Shown: piece by piece, positions 15,803-22,456 of the stretch
Position numbering within the stretch: the stretch's first letter is position 1
How the letters are laid out: each line of letters starts with the position of its first letter
Assembly (NCBI GenBank): GCA_903922535.1
Contig: CAIXUF010000729.1
Location: forward strand, 1 to 22,480
Direction of reading: 5' to 3'
DNA length: 22,480 bases
DNA from: Candidatus Hydrogenedentota bacterium
GTDB taxonomy: Bacteria > Hydrogenedentota > Hydrogenedentia > Hydrogenedentiales > CAITNO01
Notes under the pieces: generated by a model
Databases searched by the model: none
Told to the model about the DNA's origin: nothing
The model's input: the letters and a program-made list of their open reading frames with translations, nothing else
Translations under genes and position numbers: made by a program

Positions 15803-17200
15803 GTGGAAGTAATTCGCAAGACCAAGTCGCGCTGTCACAAGTGCGCCAAGGAAGTTGACGGGGCCATTGTGGTGTCCGAGGGCAGGGCATACATCCACCG
15901 GGAATGCCCGGAGCACGGATCCTATCAGTATCTTTTGTCCGAGCATGGGGAGGACTATGCCGATCTGGACCGGTTCTACGTGGAGGTTTACGAGACGTCC
16001 TCGTTGGGCCGAAAGATGCACACGTGGATCACGGCGACCATGCAGTGCCAGCAGAAATGCCCCTATTGCAGCATAGACTGCGCCAACAGCAAAGAGGACA
16101 TCCAGTGGGAGGACATGAGCTGGGAAGACCTTCAGGAAATCCTGCGGACCTTCAAGGGCGGCAAGCTGTCGCTCTCGGGTGGTGAACCCACGCTCCATCC
16201 GAACGTTCTCGACTTTTTCCGTGAAGCGGACCGCCGGGGGTTTTCTGCGCAGCTCGCGACCAACGGCCTGAAGCTGGTTTCGAGGGAATACTGCCAGAAG
16301 CTCAAGGAGAACAAGGTCAAGGAAGTGCGTCTGTCCCTGGAATCGGTAACTCCGGATGTCGCCGCCAAGCTTGGGCTGGGAATGCATGTCAAGCAGAAGC
16401 TCCAGGCCATCCAGAACCTCTGCGACGTTGGAATATCGGTCCTGCTGTCGCCCACGATTTTCAAGGGCATCAACGAGGAGCAGCTGTACCACATCATTGA
16501 ATATGCCAAGGACAAGCCGGGCATCCACGCGGTTTCCGCGGAGGGCTTTTCCTGGAACGGGTCCGGCGTGCGCATGCCCCCCGAGATGATGATCGCGCCG
16601 GATGAGATGATGGACACCATACACCGCCATTACTGCAAGTGTGAACGGCGCGACCTGTTTGCCCTTCAGAAGCTGGCCTACGCGCTCATGAACGTGGTGG
16701 GTTTCGATCTGTGCCTGAAAAGCGAGTTCATGGTCTTCCTGCGCCGCGCCGGAGAACTCCATCCCCTGACCGAATTCATCAATGTCCGCCGCGTGGGCAG
16801 GATGCTGGATGTGTGGCGCCGCATTATTCCGAGGCAGCGGTGGATCCGGGGCATTCTGCTGCTGCCGGTCCTGGCGGGCGGCATTACCTTCAGCACCATC
16901 CCCCTGCTGCCCGTGCTGCTGCGCATGGTTCTGGCGAACTTCGGAAGACTGGATGTTCACCGGTACCCGTCCGAGTTGGTTGCGGTGGCGCTTAACACAA
17001 ACTGTTCGACGCTCAACGCGGACAGCCTCGTGATCCCCCATTGCATCAGCGGCTACTATTACAAATGCGGCACCGTAATCCACGAGGAAGGCGTTGCGGT
17101 TCCGCTTCTTGACAAGGAGGAGAGAAACTACCGGTCAGGCTTTTGGCAGCGCATGTTTGACAACAAATGGCATGGCCCTGACGGAAAGAAAGACGACTGA
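15803..17200 (+). CDS. Radical SAM enzyme, Tes-like, paralogue 2
   Basis: 465 aa. GTG start with AGGAG (15790-15794) 8 nt upstream; the N-terminus MEVIRKTKSRCHKC aligns directly with paralogue 1. It keeps CHKC (11-14), CPEHG (35-39), radical SAM Cys82/86/89 (CQQKCPYC), GGEPTLHP, HRHYCKC and the hydrophobic stretch near 347-381. Well over half of residues match paralogue 1 by eye. Differences: a Ser replaces the extra Cys90, Phe replaces Cys222, a GSG replaces GCG near 254, and a charged 30-residue C-terminal tail is added. The pair probably arose by duplication and now acts on related substrates or as a heteromer. It converges with the methyltransferase gene, with only 19 nt between stops. 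Confidence 0.8.
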   Translation: MEVIRKTKSRCHKCAKEVDGAIVVSEGRAYIHRECPEHGSYQYLLSEHGEDYADLDRFYVEVYETSSLGRKMHTWITATMQCQQKCPYCSIDCANSKEDIQWEDMSWEDLQEILRTFKGGKLSLSGGEPTLHPNVLDFFREADRRGFSAQLATNGLKLVSREYCQKLKENKVKEVRLSLESVTPDVAAKLGLGMHVKQKLQAIQNLCDVGISVLLSPTIFKGINEEQLYHIIEYAKDKPGIHAVSAEGFSWNGSGVRMPPEMMIAPDEMMDTIHRHYCKCERRDLFALQKLAYALMNVVGFDLCLKSEFMVFLRRAGELHPLTEFINVRRVGRMLDVWRRIIPRQRWIRGILLLPVLAGGITFSTIPLLPVLLRMVLANFGRLDVHRYPSELVAVALNTNCSTLNADSLVIPHCISGYYYKCGTVIHEEGVAVPLLDKEERNYRSGFWQRMFDNKWHGPDGKKDD

Positions 17201-17219
17201 CGGGGCGGTTGTCCGGCAA

Positions 17220-17828
17220 TCAGAGTGCAGGCATTTCCGCCGCGAACAGAATAGTGCGGCTTACGCAGAATTTCGGCTGATCGCCAGGACGGAATCCAAC
17301 CGTTTGCGCAAGGGCGGTTGTCTCGTCGAATTGCGTCTGGGTGACTTCGAAGCTGGGCTCCACGATGAGGAGTCTGCCGCCGGGTTTCAAACAGGCATGA
17401 ATCTGCCGCAACAGGCGGAGGGGGTCTGGAATCTCGTGCACGACGTAAAAGGCCAGCGCAAAATCCACCGCCCCGGCAAATTTCAAGTCATCGGGCCCGC
17501 ATTTCAGCGATTGGATTCTTGAGGCGACACCGGCGCGCGCCGCGCGTTTCATGAGCACGTCCAGCCGTTCTTGCTGCAAATCGACGGCTGTCACATTCCC
17601 GGCATTCCCAACCATGCGGGCCATGGGTATGGCGAAATAGCCCATCCCGCAGCCGACATCCATGACGGTCATTCCGGGGGCGATGAACGGGGCGAGCATT
17701 TTCTCGGGTTTGTGAAAGAACCTGCGCAGGCGGTTGTCAATCAGATAACCGCGCCACCACGCGCACGCGTGGCATTCACGCACGTGCGGCGTGCGGACGG
17801 GGTCAGAATCATTTTCCGGCTGCGTCAT
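17220..17828 (-). CDS. Class I SAM-dependent methyltransferase
   Basis: 202 aa. Motif I is VMDVGCGMGYF (55-65), followed by VTAVDLQQERLDVL carrying the acidic ribose-binding residue, ALAFYVVHEIPD, and LKPGGRLLIVEP, which is the UbiE/Methyltransf_11 pattern. The N-terminus has CHACAWWRGYLIDN RLRRFFHKPEKML (an N-terminal lid common in a subfamily of these enzymes). A small-molecule or lipid acceptor is plausible; nothing fixes it. The ribosome binding site is weak (GGGAG 11 nt upstream). It follows the B12-dependent radical SAM gene after 63 nt on the same strand, so the two probably share a transcript. Its SAH by-product could be cleared by the nucleosidase at 14061. Confidence 0.88.
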   Translation of the reverse strand: MTQPENDSDPVRTPHVRECHACAWWRGYLIDNRLRRFFHKPEKMLAPFIAPGMTVMDVGCGMGYFAIPMARMVGNAGNVTAVDLQQERLDVLMKRAARAGVASRIQSLKCGPDDLKFAGAVDFALAFYVVHEIPDPLRLLRQIHACLKPGGRLLIVEPSFEVTQTQFDETTALAQTVGFRPGDQPKFCVSRTILFAAEMPAL

Positions 17829-17891
17829 GGACGGAGGGGCTCCCGGCGACCCGGCAACGCATTTCTTATGCCCGTCTGGAACGGATAATCG

Positions 17892-19322
17892 TCATTTGCC
17901 GCGTCCCAGGGCGCCCGCAAGGGCACGATAGCACAACAGGGGCACATAGGCGGGCAGGGCGATTCTCTGGGGGTGATCGCGAATGATTCGGGCAATGCGG
18001 CGCGGATTCATGAAGAACCGGCGGGATGCCTGCCTCTGGAGTCCATACAGGACGTCATCGGGCAGGTCGGTAAGGTTGGCGCGGACCGTCATCGAGTTGC
18101 GCATGCCGAACTCGAGCTTTTCGAGCTTTTCCGGATGCTCGTTCTTCACGATGTCGTACAGGGGCGTTCCGGGATAGGGCGTGACGATGAAGAACGACGC
18201 CGTGTGAAAGTTCGGGTTGCAGGCCGTGTCGATGGTCTGCCGGATCTCCTCCTCGGTTTCGGTGGGAAACCCGAGCATGAAGTTGGCGTGGATGAAGATG
18301 CGGTGGTCGGCCACCAGCTTGCAGTTCTCGAGAAAGCGCGGGATGTTCAGGTTCTTGCGGGTGTATTTTTGTATCCTCTGCGACCCGGAGTCGAGGGCAA
18401 ACAGGCACATGAACAACCCGGCCCCGGCCATTGCGTCGATCACTTCGCGGGTGAGGATGTCGCCCCGCACACCGTTGGGAATCGACCATTTGAACTTCAG
18501 GTTGCGGCGGTGCAGCAGCTCACAGAAGTCGATCACGTGCCTGCCGTCAAAGTTGAACGTGTCGTCGAGGATCTCAAAATCATTCACCCCGTACTTCGTG
18601 TTCAGGAAGGTCATTTCCTCAACAATGCGCTCGGGCGAATGCATCCGCACTTTTTTCCCGAAAATGTTGTGGCACCAGATGCAGTGGTACGGGCATCCGC
18701 GCGTGGTCACCAGGGCCGCATAGCGGCGGTAGAGCATGGGGACGATGGTCTTGTGGTGCCAGTAGGCCGGCAAATCGATCAGGTCATACGCGGGCATGGG
18801 CAGGCTGTCAAGATTCTCGATGAAAAGTGGCCCGCCAGGATTCTGAACAACCGCCCCGTCCTTGTCGCGCCAGATAAGGCCCGGAACGGCGTCGAGCGCG
18901 CCGTCACCCTCGTATTTTGCCCGGATCAGCATCTCAAAAGGACGCTCGCCCTCGCCGGAAACGGCGGCATCGGCCTCAACGCCGTCAAGCACCAGCCCGC
19001 CCGCGGCCGAGACATGGGGGCCGCCGAGAACAATGAAAGCGTCAGGCAGGGCGGCGCGGATTTTTCCAGTTATCTCGGGCAGGAGACAGGCAGTGGTCGT
19101 CAGGGTGGACAGACCGACGATGTCGGGTCCGAATTCCTTGGCTTGGCGGGCCAATTCGTCGGCGGTGAAGTTTTCGAGCCGCTGGTTCACGACCCGTATT
19201 TCCAGCGGGAATTTCTGGCGAAGGTAGGCCGCCAATGCCAGCACACCCATCGGGGGCACCACCCAGAAGTTCGAGAACGTGCGCAGGCCCACGTTTACCA
19301 GGAACAGTTTCAAAGGTTTCAT
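17892..19322 (-). CDS. B12-binding radical SAM enzyme
   Basis: 476 aa. Residues 1-150 form a cobalamin-binding-type Rossmann domain (FGPDIVGLSTLTTTA, then LGGPHVSAAG). Residues 200-430 are a radical SAM barrel with Cys210, Cys214 and Cys217 in TTRGCPYHCIWCHN, GVNDFEILDDTF, and FMLGFPTETEEEI. A basic C-terminal region follows. The histidine of classical B12 motifs (DxHxxG) is not seen, as is common in this subclass. Family members methylate unactivated carbons or rearrange rings. Hopanoid tailoring enzymes HpnP and HpnJ share this architecture, but so do many antibiotic and chlorophyll enzymes. The ATG at 19322 has no ribosome binding site, and a -10-like TATACT lies close upstream, suggesting a very short or absent leader. 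It is probably cotranscribed with the methyltransferase. Confidence 0.88.
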   Translation of the reverse strand: MKPLKLFLVNVGLRTFSNFWVVPPMGVLALAAYLRQKFPLEIRVVNQRLENFTADELARQAKEFGPDIVGLSTLTTTACLLPEITGKIRAALPDAFIVLGGPHVSAAGGLVLDGVEADAAVSGEGERPFEMLIRAKYEGDGALDAVPGLIWRDKDGAVVQNPGGPLFIENLDSLPMPAYDLIDLPAYWHHKTIVPMLYRRYAALVTTRGCPYHCIWCHNIFGKKVRMHSPERIVEEMTFLNTKYGVNDFEILDDTFNFDGRHVIDFCELLHRRNLKFKWSIPNGVRGDILTREVIDAMAGAGLFMCLFALDSGSQRIQKYTRKNLNIPRFLENCKLVADHRIFIHANFMLGFPTETEEEIRQTIDTACNPNFHTASFFIVTPYPGTPLYDIVKNEHPEKLEKLEFGMRNSMTVRANLTDLPDDVLYGLQRQASRRFFMNPRRIARIIRDHPQRIALPAYVPLLCYRALAGALGRGK

Positions 19323-19329
19323 GCGGCGC

Positions 19330-19358
19330 AGTATACCACAAGGCCATATTCTGATGAA
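19330..19358 (-). promoter_or_regulatory. Weak candidate promoter giving a near-leaderless B12 radical SAM mRNA
   Basis: On the minus strand, TTCATC (19358-19353), a 17-nt spacer and TATACT (19335-19330). The -35 matches only 3 of 6. Initiation would fall a few bases before the ATG at 19322, which fits the missing ribosome binding site. Confidence 0.3.
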
Positions 19359-19430
19359 AAGATGGTCCCCGGCGCGCTTAGGAAAGGAAGGTTTGCGGAA
19401 GAAATGCGGCGGGATGAACGGGCGGCTGAA

Positions 19431-20483
19431 TCACGGGTTGCGGCGTGTTTGGGCGTCTTCCCGCGGGCCGCCATTTTCGGGTTGCGACGGCTCGATTCCG
19501 GTGATCCGATCAACGATGTATTTCGGCCGCGCTTTTACCTCCTCGTAGATGCGGACAAGGTACTCGCCCAGAATCCCCAAACCCAGAAGGTTAACCTCCA
19601 GGAAGAACAGGATGGCCGCAAGCACACTCACCAAGGGCGAAAAGGCGACTCCCCACAGGAGTATTCGCACGACAGCGGAAACCACCAGCAACCCGCAGGG
19701 GACGAGCAACACCACCCCGGCGAACCGAAAGAGGAAGAGCGGCACGAAGGAGAAGGAGAAGATGGCGTTCATGGCAAGCTGGAACAGTCCGAACAGGCGA
19801 ACGCGGCTTTCCTGGTCATAGCGGGCGCGCCGGCGCACGCTGACACCCGCCTGGCTGAATCCCACCCATGCGCGGAGTCCCGGCAGGTAAATGTACCGCT
19901 CGGGCATCCGTCGCAGATAATCAACCACGCGCCGGTCCATGAGGCCGAAGTTGCCGGCGTCGAGCGGCATGTCGATCCTGGCCATCCAGTTCAGCAGCCG
20001 GTAGAAGAGCCAGAAAAGCAGCCGCAGAAAGGCGTTTTCCTCACGCGAGGTGCGTATGGCATACACGACATCATAGCCCGCGCGCCATTTTTCGATGAAC
20101 TCCCGGAAAGCCGCCGGGTCATCCTGCATGTCACCGTCCATAACGATGACAACGTCGCCGCGCGCATGGTCAATGCAGGCGGACAATGCGGCTGAATGCC
20201 CAAAATTGCGTGCGAGATGGATGACGCGGATCTGCTCCGGGTGGCGCGCGGCCCACTCATCCAGCTTCTCCCCGCTGCCGTCGTGGCTGCCATCGTCGCA
20301 GAGGACCACCTCGAACGGGCACGGCAGTGACAGCCCCAGAAGCGCCTCGTACACCTCGTCAATGAATGGGCCGATATTCTCGCCTTCGTTATAGAGGGGT
20401 GCAAGCACCGACACCAGGGAATTCGGACTCAGTTCATGCCTTTGACGCGGGAAACTGTTGGTATTTTGTGGCGGCTTGCCCAT
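19431..20483 (-). CDS. DPM1/GtrB-type polyprenyl-phosphate glycosyltransferase (GT2)
   Basis: 350 aa. The GT2 fold opens with VSVLAPLYNEGENIG. LCDDGSHDGS and the metal-binding DGD of VMDGDMQDDP (Asp116, Asp118) are intact, and RNFGHSAAL and GNFGLMDRRV are typical of the polyprenyl-phosphate hexosyltransferase group. Two C-terminal hydrophobic helices follow (about residues 250-310), then LGILGEYLVRIYEEVKARPKYIV, a hallmark C-terminal tail. The enzyme moves a sugar from a nucleotide donor to a lipid phosphate on the cytoplasmic membrane face. A longer frame begins at a TTG (20546), but that codon lies at the -10 box of a strong promoter, so the ATG at 20483 is preferred even though its ribosome binding site is poor. 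It is first of three minus-strand genes. Confidence 0.88.
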   Translation of the reverse strand: MGKPPQNTNSFPRQRHELSPNSLVSVLAPLYNEGENIGPFIDEVYEALLGLSLPCPFEVVLCDDGSHDGSGEKLDEWAARHPEQIRVIHLARNFGHSAALSACIDHARGDVVIVMDGDMQDDPAAFREFIEKWRAGYDVVYAIRTSREENAFLRLLFWLFYRLLNWMARIDMPLDAGNFGLMDRRVVDYLRRMPERYIYLPGLRAWVGFSQAGVSVRRRARYDQESRVRLFGLFQLAMNAIFSFSFVPLFLFRFAGVVLLVPCGLLVVSAVVRILLWGVAFSPLVSVLAAILFFLEVNLLGLGILGEYLVRIYEEVKARPKYIVDRITGIEPSQPENGGPREDAQTRRNP

Positions 20484-20536
20484 GTTCTTATGTTTGACCC
20501 CAAGGATGACACAGCCATCTTCCGCATCGTCCGCGT

Positions 20537-20565
20537 ATTGTATCAATGGCGGGATGAGATGTCAA
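20537..20565 (-). promoter_or_regulatory. Strong sigma-70 promoter for the glycosyltransferase gene
   Basis: On the minus strand, a perfect TTGACA (20565-20560), a 17-nt spacer and TACAAT (20542-20537). This is the closest match to consensus in the window. Initiation near 20530 gives a leader of about 47 nt to the ATG at 20483. Confidence 0.7.
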
Positions 20566-20615
20566 TCGCAACAGCGTGGCTTGCTTTGCGTATTCGTCCG
20601 TTCTCGCTATTGTGC

Positions 20616-20630
20616 AGGACATCATGTCCT
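20616..20630. repeat. 15-bp inverted repeat at the end of the DUF2726 gene
   Basis: AGGACAT, C, ATGTCCT overlaps the stop codon of the DUF2726 gene and lies 50 nt upstream of the -35 box of the glycosyltransferase promoter. It has no T-tract. An operator for the glycosyltransferase is possible but unproven. Confidence 0.4.
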
Positions 20631-21276
20631 ACATTGGCCGCGTCTCGCGACACTTTGGGTAGTTATTGCAGCCATAGAACACCTGTCCTGTCTTCTCGCT
20701 CTTCCTTATGACCAACGGAATGCCGCACTTCGGGCAAAGCGGCCTTTCCGCGCTGTAACCGCTTGCAGCGGTTGTAGCGATGGCCGGTCGGGGGGCTTCG
20801 CTCAATCCTGCGGATAGCAGCGCACGCAGTTGTTGTGCGTCGTACGTGTTCTTGGCGGGGACATGAAGCAGCGGGAGACCCGCCGCCTTGAAAGCCTGAT
20901 CCACAAATGCGTCGCGTTCTTTTCTGTCTGAGCGGTTGTGACTGCCGTCGTCCAGTTCAACCGCGAGCGAGGGTCGGAGCGTCTGCGGATTGCAGAGCAG
21001 AAAGTCCGTGTGGCGGTTGCTTATGCGATTGTGGTGGCTCTGCCACTTTTCTACCCCCTTCTGTACAAAGAGGATGTCGACAAGTCGCACCTTCGGAAAA
21101 ACCAGAAATTGACCGCCGCAGGCCAGCAGCAACACACGATAGAAGGAACTCTCTGCCGGCGATAGGAAATCGTCCCGAACTCGGTAGGGCGAAGCACCTT
21201 CTTTCTTTCCTTGCGGAAACAGAAGGCCCAGTAACGAAAACAGACATCCTTTGTTCTCATTTGTGTCGTGTGGCAT
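20629..21276 (-). CDS. DUF2726 nuclease-like protein with C-terminal topoisomerase-type zinc finger
   Basis: 215 aa. ATG with GGAGG (21290-21286) 9 nt upstream. The central region follows the DUF2726 pattern: FLSPAESSFYRVLL, VRLVDILFVQKG, NRHTDFLLCN, and PSLAVELDDGSHNRSDRKERD, ending AGLPLLHVPAKNTYD. The VELDDGSH segment carries acidic residues in the style of PD-(D/E)XK nuclease folds. The last 40 residues contain CPKCG (186-190 region) and a CNNYPKC pair, a C4 zinc finger like those at the end of topoisomerase I, which bind single-stranded DNA. A DNA-processing role in defence or mobile-element biology is inferred. The N-terminal 20 residues (GCLFSLLGLLFP) are hydrophobic but short. No known partner is adjacent. 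Confidence 0.8.
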   Translation of the reverse strand: MPHDTNENKGCLFSLLGLLFPQGKKEGASPYRVRDDFLSPAESSFYRVLLLACGGQFLVFPKVRLVDILFVQKGVEKWQSHHNRISNRHTDFLLCNPQTLRPSLAVELDDGSHNRSDRKERDAFVDQAFKAAGLPLLHVPAKNTYDAQQLRALLSAGLSEAPRPAIATTAASGYSAERPLCPKCGIPLVIRKSEKTGQVFYGCNNYPKCRETRPM

Positions 21277-21295
21277 GACACCAGACCTCCCAATT

Positions 21296-21333
21296 GACTC
21301 CAGTTACGTGGACCATTCCTCATACATCATCCC
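21296..21333. repeat. Diverged direct repeat, copy B (upstream of DUF2726 gene)
   Basis: Begins GACTCCA and ends CATCATCCC, with ACGTGGA and TTCCTCAT inside. It matches 21372-21412 with several substitutions and small gaps. Confidence 0.45.
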
Positions 21334-21371
21334 GTCTGGGTGCGATAAACTATACAACGGCTTCTACAGGG

Positions 21372-21412
21372 GACTCCAAGAAAACGTGGATTGTTCCTCA
21401 TTGGCTCATCCC
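21372..21412. repeat. Diverged direct repeat, copy A (3' end of DUF6933-like gene)
   Basis: Begins GACTCCA and ends GGCTCATCCC, overlapping the stop codon of the DUF6933-like gene. The copies are offset by 76-79 bp. Confidence 0.45.
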
Positions 21413-21909
21413 TCCAACGGCAGCGCCATCATCACCTCCGTTGGAAAACGGTATTTCAGGGCGCCGTACGGCGTGTTGTTTATCGCCGCACCCAAACTGA
21501 AAGGATCGCAGTCTCGCAGGTCCACCAGGCACTTGCAACTCCAAACCATGTCATTCATGGAACCGAGCACGGATCTGTCCGCCGTCTTGGCAAGGACCAT
21601 AGATCCCAGGAACGGCGCAATGCAGCGGTCGTGGATGAACTTCATGCCGTCGGCTTCCATTTGCTCACGGAGGGCCGGCATAAACTGCCTGACAAACGAA
21701 TCCATGTCGGTCATGCCGCGTCCGTACATGACCACCGCGTAGAGGGATGCCGCATTCGCCACGAGAACGTACTGGACCTGCCGTGCGCGAAAGAGCGTGG
21801 CGTACCAGCGCAAATGGGGGGCGGAAGGCACGGGTATGGCCGTAACTTCTTCGGAATGCAGTTTCGTCCTCAGCTTCTGCGTAAAGTGCAGCACCATCTG
21901 TCTGTCCAC
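21406..21909 (-). CDS. DUF6933-like protein of unknown function
   Basis: 167 aa from the GTG at 21909, which has AGGAG (21923-21919) 9 nt upstream. The ATG at 21897 and one at 21963 are in frame. The latter lacks a ribosome binding site, and the domain pattern begins only at MVLHFTQKLRTKL. Features matching my recollection of DUF6933: HLRWYATLFRARQVQYVLVANAASLYAVVMYGRG in one run of strands, SFVRQFMPALREQMEADG, and KTADRSVLGSMNDMVW near the end. There is no signal peptide, membrane segment or catalytic motif that I can name. The family often sits among accessory genes and has no assigned role. It reads toward the DUF2726 gene after a 129-bp gap holding two diverged direct repeats. Confidence 0.65.
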   Translation of the reverse strand: MDRQMVLHFTQKLRTKLHSEEVTAIPVPSAPHLRWYATLFRARQVQYVLVANAASLYAVVMYGRGMTDMDSFVRQFMPALREQMEADGMKFIHDRCIAPFLGSMVLAKTADRSVLGSMNDMVWSCKCLVDLRDCDPFSLGAAINNTPYGALKYRFPTEVMMALPLEG

Positions 21910-21966
21910 GTACTCATTCTCCTGCTTTTGGGACAACTTTTGCCGGACCAATAGGGCGGACATTGT

Positions 21967-21981
21967 TAGAATACGATTCTA
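21967..21981. promoter_or_regulatory. 15-bp palindrome, possible operator upstream of DUF6933-like gene
   Basis: TAGAAT, ACG, ATTCTA is a perfect inverted repeat about 60 nt before the DUF6933-like start. TAGAAT resembles a -10 box on the minus strand but no good -35 is seen. It could bind a dimeric regulator. Confidence 0.35.
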
Positions 21982-22012
21982 CTCATGTGAGGCCGCCAAA
22001 TCCTGTTTCACT

Positions 22013-22190
22013 TCAGGTGGCGATACTCGGGCGGAGTACGGAAAACAGTTCGTCGAGAACCTTTCCAACCAGTTGACCGAGAGATATGGGAGAGGGGGCG
22101 GCCACCAACCTCTGGCATTTTCGGCAGTTCTGCCAGATGCATGCGGGTCGGATCGCGATTCTCCACCAGATGGGTAGAGAATTGAAAAAC
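22013..22190 (+). pseudogene. Frameshifted remnant of a YhcG-like DUF1016 nuclease gene
   Basis: From 22013, one frame reads GGDTRAEYGKQFVENLSN, then LTERYGRG; a second frame from about 22098 continues TNLWHFRQFCQMH. Joined, these match the N-terminal DUF1016 pattern RAEYGKQ...L...L...YGRGFS..NL..MRQF of YhcG-type PD-(D/E)XK nuclease family proteins. The break falls in the G-rich run near 22087-22099, where a base change would shift frame. The N-terminal 50 or so residues and the entire nuclease half are missing, so the gene is dead. The palindrome at 22201 lies just past the recognisable part. Confidence 0.55.
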
Positions 22191-22200
22191 GGCATCAAAA

Positions 22201-22217
22201 GCTACCCGGCGGGTAGC
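22201..22217. repeat. Hairpin repeat, copy 1 (ACCCGGCGGGT core)
   Basis: GCTACCC, GGC, GGGTAGC, followed by GAATTG. It shares its core and right flank with 22377-22403, but the outer stem bases differ in a paired way. Confidence 0.75.
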
Positions 22218-22376
22218 GAATTGATCCTGGAAACGGCAGTTCAGGCTTGCGCTTTTTCTCCAAGGCAAGAGACGAAAGGGATTTTAAGAACCAAGAGACC
22301 CTGTCAACTCTCACCCCAACGGAGAGGATCGAGTTCGTCCTTTCCGTCCCTCTGGTCATTTTCGTCCTTACTCTTG

Positions 22377-22403
22377 AATTCGTCACCCGGCGGGTGACGA
22401 ATT
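22377..22403. repeat. Hairpin repeat, copy 2 (12-bp arms, ACCCGGCGGGT core)
   Basis: AATTCGTCACCC, GGC, GGGTGACGAATT: perfect 12-bp arms around the same GGC loop as copy 1. It lies in non-coding sequence with no transposase nearby. Confidence 0.8.
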
Positions 22404-22456
22404 GGCAGATCCCCCAAAGCTCTCCCTGTCGGGAAGAGAATTGATATCGCTCGTTG

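Noticed and set aside
15795..15812. Five-codon frame (ATG AAG TTG TGG AAG TAA) overlapping the start of paralogue 2
   Set aside because: Such a tiny frame is expected by chance near a GTG start. There is no evidence that it acts as a leader.
17973..20195. 740-codon plus-strand frame opposite the B12 radical SAM and GT genes
   Set aside because: It spans two real minus-strand genes with intact catalytic motifs and has no domain of its own.
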